Assembly (NCBI RefSeq): GCF_015694345.1 | Contig: NZ_JADQDC010000003.1 | Span: forward strand, 62,001-126,000 | Length of the DNA stretch: 64,000 bases | From: Novosphingobium jiangmenense | Lineage (GTDB): Bacteria; Pseudomonadota; Alphaproteobacteria; Sphingomonadales; Sphingomonadaceae | Reading direction: 5' to 3' | Part shown: piece by piece, positions 58,577 through 64,000 of the stretch | Numbering within the stretch: the first letter of the stretch is position 1 | Layout: every line of letters begins with the position of its first letter | The notes under the pieces: generated by a model | Seen by the model: only the letters and a program-made list of their open reading frames with translations | Told to the model about the DNA's origin: nothing | Databases searched by the model: none | Position numbers and translations under genes: made by a program

Positions 58577-60040
58577 ATGCGCGAGGTTTTTGGTCTTCTG
58601 GGAGTTGCGGCTCCGGCATTGGCTGTTGCGCAGACTGTTCCGACCAGTGCGCAAGGCGACGTTTCGCTGACGATCTACAACAACGATCTGGCACTGGTGC
58701 AGGACGTGCGACAGATGTCGCTGCCTCTGGGACGGCACCGTCAGGAGTTTCCTGACGTATCGGCTGCGATCCGGCCCGAGACGGTGACGCTGAATGCCGG
58801 CGGGACCGGGATCGTCGAGCAGAACTTCGACTATGACCTGCTGACCCCGGAAAAGCTGATGGACAAGGCGGTGGGGCAGACGGTCACATTGATCCGGGGC
58901 GCAGACGACAAGCGCGAGACCGCGACAATCCTCGCCAACAACGGCGGCACGATCGTGCGGGTTGGCGATCATATCGAGGTGCTCCAGAACTATGGCGCAC
59001 GCGTGCTGTTCTCCAGCTTGCCTCCGGGCCTTCGCGCCCGGCCGACGCTTTCGGTGACGCTCGATACCACGGCACCGGGGACGCGGCCCGTCTCGCTCAG
59101 CTACCTCTCGCGCGGGTTCGGCTGGAAGGCCGATTATGTTGCCCTTTTCGACGAGACGGCGGGCAAGATCGACGTGCAGGGGTGGATTACCCTGACCAAC
59201 AACAGCGGGACCACGTTTGACAAGGCGAAGGTGCTGCTGGTCGCCGGTGCAGTGGGCGATGGCAACACCGGTTACAACGGCGGCTATCGGGCCCAGCCTC
59301 CCCGCCTGCCGGGTAACCGGCCGGGGATCGAGAGTGCCAATCGCGAGAGCCTCGGCGATTTCTATGTCTATCCCATCGCGGGCCGGACGACAGTGGCCAA
59401 TGCCCAGCAGAAGCAGGTCAGCTTCCTCGACGTGGGCGGTGCTCCGGCAACCAAGGCCTACCATTTCCGCAACGGCTGGCTTTCCAGCCAGACCGAACCG
59501 CAAAGTGCCGATACCGTGCTGCGTTTCTCAACCTCGCGCGAGGCCGGGCTGGGCGATGCACTGCCGGCCGGTACGGTGCGCGTCTACATGCGCGATGCGC
59601 GCGGGCAGCCACAGTTCATCGGCGAGAATGCCATCGGGCACACCCCGATGGGCTCCAGTCTTGCGCTGAAGACCGGCGAGGCTTTCGACGTGAAGGTTCA
59701 GCCCGTGCTGGAAAAGCGTGAGCGGATCGACAGCGGCGAATGGGAGAAGTCCGTCCGCTATCGCGTGACCGCGCCGGGCAAGGCGCCGAGCGAGGTCACG
59801 GTGGAGACCGAGAAGGTCTTCTGGCGCACAACGATGAGCTACAAGGTGACCAATGCCAAGGCGGTGCCGGTGACGGTCGAGGTCGTGCAGGGCGGGCTCG
59901 ACAACTGGCGGCACGATACGCGCGTGCCCTCCGAAAGCATCAAGGGAGAGCAGCGCTCCGTCGACGAGCGGATCTGGGCCGTGCCGGTGCCCGCCAATGG
60001 CGAAGCGACGCTGACCGTACAGTTCGACACCCGGTACTGA
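58577..60040 (+). CDS. DUF4139 family exported protein
   Basis: 487 aa, signal-like start MREVFGLLGVAAPALAVAQT. DUF4139 pattern: SLTIYNNDLALVQDVRQMSLPLG, PVSLSYLSRGFGWKADYVALFDETAGKIDVQGWITLTNNSG, ETEKVFWRTTMSYKVTNAKAVPVTVEV. Beta-rich periplasmic or surface protein, function unknown. GGAGGGG at 58567-58573 favours ATG 58577 over ATG 58565. Followed after 7 bases by a paralogue. Confidence 0.85.
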   Translation: MREVFGLLGVAAPALAVAQTVPTSAQGDVSLTIYNNDLALVQDVRQMSLPLGRHRQEFPDVSAAIRPETVTLNAGGTGIVEQNFDYDLLTPEKLMDKAVGQTVTLIRGADDKRETATILANNGGTIVRVGDHIEVLQNYGARVLFSSLPPGLRARPTLSVTLDTTAPGTRPVSLSYLSRGFGWKADYVALFDETAGKIDVQGWITLTNNSGTTFDKAKVLLVAGAVGDGNTGYNGGYRAQPPRLPGNRPGIESANRESLGDFYVYPIAGRTTVANAQQKQVSFLDVGGAPATKAYHFRNGWLSSQTEPQSADTVLRFSTSREAGLGDALPAGTVRVYMRDARGQPQFIGENAIGHTPMGSSLALKTGEAFDVKVQPVLEKRERIDSGEWEKSVRYRVTAPGKAPSEVTVETEKVFWRTTMSYKVTNAKAVPVTVEVVQGGLDNWRHDTRVPSESIKGEQRSVDERIWAVPVPANGEATLTVQFDTRY

Positions 60041-60047
60041 GCCTTCA

Positions 60048-61577
60048 GTGCGCCGCCTTGCCGCCCTGTCCCTGCTCCTGTCCGGCGCGCCGGTGCTGGG
60101 GCAGGGCATTGTCGTCTCGCCCGGCCCAGAGAACGTGGCGGTGAGCGTGTATCGCGCGCCCGATCGTGACACCGATCAGGCGATGGAACTGGACTGGTTG
60201 CAGGGCTACGCGCTGATCACCGAAAAGCGCACCGTCCAGATACCGGCCGGCAAGGCGACCGTGCGGTTCGAAGGAGTGGCGGCGGGACTGTTTCCGGAAA
60301 GCGCGATCGTGACCGGCCTGCCTTCCGGCGTGCACGAGAAGAACCTCGATGCCGACCTGCTTTCGCCGCGCAGTCTCTATGCGCGCATGTTCGGCCGGCC
60401 GGTCATCCTGCGACGTACCGACCTTGCCACGGACAAGGTGCGCGAAGAGCGTGCCGTGATCCGGTCTGGCCCCGATGGAGCGGCGATCGTGCAGACGGCG
60501 TCCGGTTTCGAGGTGGCGAATTGCGGCGGGCTGGAGGACGAAATTCTCTACCCGGAGGCGCCGAAGGACCTCTCCGCCCGCCCGACCCTGTCGATCGAGA
60601 CGGAAAGCCCGGTTGCTCAGACCGCGACCATTTCGTTGTCCTACCTTGCCTGGGGGTTCGATTGGCAGGCAAACTATGTCGTGCGGATGGCTCCGGACGG
60701 ACGGACTGCCGAGCTTTCGGCATGGGCTACCCTTGCAAGCAGCGATTCCACGAGTTTTGCCGACGCCGAAACGGCGCTGATTGCCGGTGAGGTTCGCCGC
60801 GAGGACGCCGGGCGCGGTACCAGGCCAACGGGTGGAGAGCTGGAGTTGCAGTGTTCGCTTTCTCCCGTTGCCGCTCCTGCGTTGGACCTGCCCCCATCGC
60901 CAGTGATGGCATTGCCAGCGCCGCCTCCTGCGATGGAGATGGCTGATATTGTGGTGACGGCCCAGCGTGCGGCACCGATGAACGCTCCGGTAATGGTCCA
61001 GCAGGAAGGGCTGGGCGATCTCAAGCTCTATCGCGTTCCGGTTCCGGTGACGGTTGCCGCCAACGCCCAGAAGCAGGTCGCGCTGGCGCACAAGCAGGCC
61101 GTGAAGATGGAGGCGCTTTATCGCGCCGAGGTTTTCGAAGGCGGCACCGGCGAAGTGCGTCAGATGCTGCGTACGCGCAACCGCAAGGAAGAGGGGCTTG
61201 GCCTGCCTTTACCCGGCGGACCTGTCTCGGTTTTCGAGCCTTACGGGGCAGCGATGATGCTATCGGGCGAAGGCGGCGTCACAGACCGGGCAGTGGGTGA
61301 TGACGTCGAGATCATGCTGGGGGCCGCGACGCAGGTCAGTGTCGATGCCGAACAGGTAGGCTCGGACGACCGCTCGCAGACGATACGCCTTACGGTGCGC
61401 AACGCCCGTCCGGTGCCGATACGCTTCGAAGCGCGCATCGCTGCAGACAGCGCTTCGAGAGTACAGGGCCTGTCGCGCCAGAAGCTGGGTCGCCGGAATG
61501 GCCGCTTCATCTGGACAACCGAGGTACGTCCATCGGCTATGACGTCGCTCACTTACAGGATAGTTAAATCGGACTAA
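60048..61577 (+). CDS. Second DUF4139/MuiA-like exported protein with TonB-box-like segment
   Basis: 509 aa from GTG 60048, signal MRRLAALSLLLSGAPVLG. Same family as the upstream gene (ATISLSYLAWGFDWQANYVVRM). An insertion of Pro-rich sequence near residue 280-310 ends in ADIVVTAQRA, the same short motif that opens sphingomonad TonB-dependent receptors. Origin and role of that segment unclear. Seven bases after the first DUF4139 gene, so probably co-transcribed. Confidence 0.85.
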   Translation: MRRLAALSLLLSGAPVLGQGIVVSPGPENVAVSVYRAPDRDTDQAMELDWLQGYALITEKRTVQIPAGKATVRFEGVAAGLFPESAIVTGLPSGVHEKNLDADLLSPRSLYARMFGRPVILRRTDLATDKVREERAVIRSGPDGAAIVQTASGFEVANCGGLEDEILYPEAPKDLSARPTLSIETESPVAQTATISLSYLAWGFDWQANYVVRMAPDGRTAELSAWATLASSDSTSFADAETALIAGEVRREDAGRGTRPTGGELELQCSLSPVAAPALDLPPSPVMALPAPPPAMEMADIVVTAQRAAPMNAPVMVQQEGLGDLKLYRVPVPVTVAANAQKQVALAHKQAVKMEALYRAEVFEGGTGEVRQMLRTRNRKEEGLGLPLPGGPVSVFEPYGAAMMLSGEGGVTDRAVGDDVEIMLGAATQVSVDAEQVGSDDRSQTIRLTVRNARPVPIRFEARIAADSASRVQGLSRQKLGRRNGRFIWTTEVRPSAMTSLTYRIVKSD

Positions 61578-61627
61578 ACGGGACAAAGCTTCCTGACGGG
61601 TGCCCTCGCAAACGTTATCAGGGTGCC

Positions 61628-62308
61628 ATGAGAAGCGAGCAGTGCGGCAAGAAAACGGGAAAGATGCGAAGAGTTGTCCTGCTTTCGGCCTTGCTGGCTT
61701 TCGCTCTCATCGCAGGGTATTTTGCAACCGGCAGACTGGTCGACAGGGAGACGCCGAGGGCCGGCTTTGACAGCTCTGGCCGATACAGGCTGATTGACCA
61801 GAACAGGCAGCTGTTCGATCGGGCCAGCCTGAAGAGACGACCCTATCTGACTTACTTCGGCTATGCCTCGTGCCCTGATCGTTGCCCCGCCATGCTCCTG
61901 CGCCTGGCCCGGCTGCGCAAGGACATGGGATTGTCGGCTGAACAGTTGCCGATCCTGTTCATCACGGTCGACCCCGAGCGTGATACGCCCGAGCGCCTCG
62001 CGGCGTTCGTCAAGGCCCTGAACGTTCAGATCATCGCCCTTACAGGACCCGCGGATGTCATCCATCGGGTGACTGACAATGCGGGCGTGTTCGTTCAGGT
62101 TATCGAACAGGAAGGCAAGGAGGCCCGGATAGAGCACACGACCAGTGCGTTCATCTATAACCGGAACGGGGACTTTTCGGATGCCATCATCCCCGAAGAC
62201 GATGACCGCACGGCCTTGCGCAAGCTGCAAGAGGCGGTGGGCGCCGCCCCCCGCGCGGCAGCGTCGGCTGCACCTGCCAGAACTACGGATCAGGCTGCGG
62301 GTCGGTAG
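61628..62308 (+). CDS. SCO1/SenC/PrrC-type copper protein
   Basis: 226 aa with an N-terminal membrane anchor (VVLLSALLAFALIAGYFATG). Thioredoxin fold with copper ligands Cys82 and Cys86 (SCPDRCPA) and His170 (RIEHTTSAFIY). Helps assemble CuA of cytochrome oxidase or acts as a redox sensor. C-terminal Ala-rich tail. ATG 61628 or in-frame ATG 61664. Stop overlaps the cupin gene by 19 bases. Confidence 0.9.
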   Translation: MRSEQCGKKTGKMRRVVLLSALLAFALIAGYFATGRLVDRETPRAGFDSSGRYRLIDQNRQLFDRASLKRRPYLTYFGYASCPDRCPAMLLRLARLRKDMGLSAEQLPILFITVDPERDTPERLAAFVKALNVQIIALTGPADVIHRVTDNAGVFVQVIEQEGKEARIEHTTSAFIYNRNGDFSDAIIPEDDDRTALRKLQEAVGAAPRAAASAAPARTTDQAAGR

Positions 62309-63009
62309 ATCGCATAAACCTTCTTGACGTGAACCGTGCTTTCCCACGAGCAGCTGGCGCCTTGCTCCACCAGGAATACGTCACCCTTGCGGAAGGTTTT
62401 CTCGCGCCCCGCTTCATCGACGAACGTCACCGCGCCTTCGAGTAGGTGCATCAGCTCGTGGTGCCCATAGCGCATCGGAAGGCGATGGTACGGGCTCGAA
62501 TCCCAGGTGCCGCAGACGAACTCGCCGTTCGCGGACCTGAAGTCGGTGAAGTTCCGGCATGAAGGCGTCGGTCCGACGAGCAATTCGGCCAGAGGAGCGC
62601 CGGAGGGAGCAAGCGGCGCAGACAAATCGACAGGCGTAATGCCAGCTGCTTCCGAAGCCGGCCCGGCGCAGGTCATCGTTACCACCGTCGTCCCCGTCTG
62701 CGCCGACCAATCGAACGCTCGTCCGGCGGGGAGCACGCAACTTGCCCCTTCCGGTACCTGAACGACCTTGCCTTCCCCGGTGAGTTCAAGGCTGCCGGTC
62801 AGGACATGGACGAATTCGTCCGCGGTCTGCGGGACTTGGGTGCCGCTGCCTGCGAGACGCAACACCCCGACCGTGACCGCTCCTTCAGGCAATGGAAGAT
62901 CGATCCGGTTCGCCGTCCAGGCCTGCGGTTCTGAGCCCGCAGGGGAGGGATTCGCAGCGGCAAATTCGCGCAAGTCGTGGAAGGTTCGGATGCCGGTTAT
63001 CGCGTTCAT
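62290..63009 (-). CDS. Two-cupin-domain protein
   Basis: 239 aa bicupin. Each half has cupin strands: first EFVHVLTGSLELTGEGKVVQVPEGASCVLPAGRAFDW; second with His ligands YGHHELMHLLEGAVTFVDEAGREKTFRKGDVFLVEQGASCSWEST. Resembles the DUF861-type cupin. Ligand or enzymatic activity unknown; only the second domain keeps an obvious HxH-E metal set. Convergent with SCO1-like gene. Confidence 0.85.
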   Translation of the reverse strand: MNAITGIRTFHDLREFAAANPSPAGSEPQAWTANRIDLPLPEGAVTVGVLRLAGSGTQVPQTADEFVHVLTGSLELTGEGKVVQVPEGASCVLPAGRAFDWSAQTGTTVVTMTCAGPASEAAGITPVDLSAPLAPSGAPLAELLVGPTPSCRNFTDFRSANGEFVCGTWDSSPYHRLPMRYGHHELMHLLEGAVTFVDEAGREKTFRKGDVFLVEQGASCSWESTVHVKKVYAIYRPAA

Positions 63010-63174
63010 ACATGCCCTGGATCAGAATGCTGTGAACCAAGCATAGCGAGGAAGGGCAACGGGTTCTGGCTATCACGCGGCCGGTGCGGCAGGTTCGACC
63101 GTCACCGGCCGGCCGTGCGGCACACTTTACCGACCCGGCCAGTAACGGTTCGACTGCCTCCTTAGCTCCTGACC

Positions 63175-64000
63175 CTAAAGGACCAGAGCCGCGTTGCCGG
63201 CCTCGGCAAAGTACTGTGCCATGGAGTCTGCCGCCTTGTCCGACAGTGCGATGAACGCCCTGCGGCGATCGGTTGCGTCCTCGGCACGACAGAGCAGGCC
63301 GGTCTCGGTCATCTGGCTGATCCACCGCAGCGCAGTCGTCGGCGGCACGCCCGAAGCGATGCACAGCGATGTAACCGAGACGCGCTTGTGCTCTGCCCGC
63401 GCTGCGGTGAGATCCAGCAGCATGTCCCACGCGGGGTCGGCGAAGAGATCACCTTCGAAGAAGCGCGCGCGCAATTGCCTTTGGCGGATGATCTTCCGAA
63501 CCAGCCGGGGATCGGGAAGTGGCGCGCGGTTGCGCGCAGGAATGCGCGGTGCGCAATCCCGGTCACCGGTTGCGTCAAACGAAAAGGCCGAGGCTTCTAC
63601 CCGTGCACTGCCGTCGGGCGTACCCGACAGGGATTCCAGCCGTTGCGCGATTTCGCTGACCTGCTGGGTCAGCCGCAGCAGGGACATGCGGTCATTGTCG
63701 GACAATTCCCGAACACGCCCGCCGCGTGCGGCGAGATGGGGGGAGGACAGGAGATGTCCCAACGCTACGACACGGTCCGCCCTGCCGGGATTGACCAGGA
63801 TTTGTGCATTCGACTGGTCGAGGCAGCCGAAGACGTCGTCGAGGGAGCCGACACTGGTCGAGACGATCATCATCGCGCCTGTACGCGCAACGGACTGATC
63901 GAGTTGTGCCAGTGCAGCCAGATCTGCGCCTTCCAGCATCGGGCAATCGACGAGGACAATGTCGCCCAGCGGAGGTCCGTCGTCCGCTTCGATGATCCGC
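63175..64000 (-). CDS. Partial MarR-type winged-helix regulator with N-terminal domain (runs off window)
   Basis: Open from the window end with no stop to 63175; the start lies outside. Visible C-terminal 275 residues: an N-terminal-like part (IVLVDCPxLEGADL, VGSLDDVFGCLDQSNAQILV) of unknown fold, then a winged helix (RARFFEGDLFADPAWDMLLDL, SVTSLCIASGVPPTTALRWISQMTETGLLCR, DRRRAFIALSDKAADSM). MarR-like helix pattern in the last 110 residues. Function unknown. Confidence 0.75.
   Translation of the reverse strand, partial: RIIEADDGPPLGDIVLVDCPMLEGADLAALAQLDQSVARTGAMMIVSTSVGSLDDVFGCLDQSNAQILVNPGRADRVVALGHLLSSPHLAARGGRVRELSDNDRMSLLRLTQQVSEIAQRLESLSGTPDGSARVEASAFSFDATGDRDCAPRIPARNRAPLPDPRLVRKIIRQRQLRARFFEGDLFADPAWDMLLDLTAARAEHKRVSVTSLCIASGVPPTTALRWISQMTETGLLCRAEDATDRRRAFIALSDKAADSMAQYFAEAGNAALVL

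Overview
The window reads as a high-GC alphaproteobacterial chromosome of the order Sphingomonadales, most likely a Novosphingobium- or Sphingomonas-like organism. The strongest pointers are a serine palmitoyltransferase with its own acyl carrier protein (sphingolipids replace LPS in these bacteria), a gene-transfer-agent (GTA) structural cluster of the alphaproteobacterial type, a DivK-like regulator, a one-cysteine DksA and a TonB-dependent receptor. Genus is an inference.

Layout. 1-14.2 kb: a nearly complete GTA-type head-tail cluster, all on the plus strand and mostly stop/start overlapped: TerS, TerL, portal, small membrane protein, prohead protease, capsid, connector, tail terminator-like DUF3168, major tail protein, tail chaperones, short tape measure, a fused distal-tail protein, DUF2163 hub, NlpC/P60 peptidase, baseplate/host-specificity protein and DUF2793. 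I see no integrase, repressor, replication or lysis gene. 14.3-18.9 kb: OmpA-family porin with a proline linker, Cu/Zn superoxide dismutase lipoprotein, MFS transporter, queC, DUF3617 protein. 19-22 kb: hslO, argF, argD on the minus strand. 22-27.5 kb: double cold-shock protein with a glycine-rich tail, sulfurtransferase-like enzyme, sterol-desaturase-family hydroxylase, and the minus-strand operon ACP - serine palmitoyltransferase - SGNH hydrolase.

27.6-41.6 kb: a Pycsar-effector-like membrane protein, DivK, a plus-strand string (DUF3572, HAD, RidA, glycerophosphodiesterase, GNAT/FemAB-like), a ParD/ParE toxin-antitoxin pair, Sel1 proteins, DksA, PilZ, a lone solute-binding lipoprotein, DUF4112, an alpha/beta hydrolase, a molybdopterin oxidoreductase, and a glycine-zipper/ClpP-like pair. 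41.8-45.8 kb: the Anbu operon (circularly permuted ATP-grasp, alpha-E, transglutaminase, proteasome-like Anbu). 46-50 kb: LuxR-type regulator, extensin-like lipoprotein, tRNA-Val(UAC), TonB receptor with DUF2946 partner. 50.2-55.1 kb: dabA-dabB inorganic-carbon uptake operon with a divergent LysR regulator. 55.8-64 kb: an OxyR-like regulator lacking the peroxidatic cysteine, a Kef-type antiporter, two tandem DUF4139 proteins, SCO1-like protein, bicupin protein, and a MarR-like gene running off the window end.

The points most worth following up are the distal-tail fusion in the GTA (a TIM-barrel-like module joined to a DUF2460 domain that keeps its own ATG), the complete Anbu operon, the single-copy Pycsar-type membrane protein with no cyclase beside it, and the OxyR paralogue with an ATAG-N7-CTAT site at its own start.
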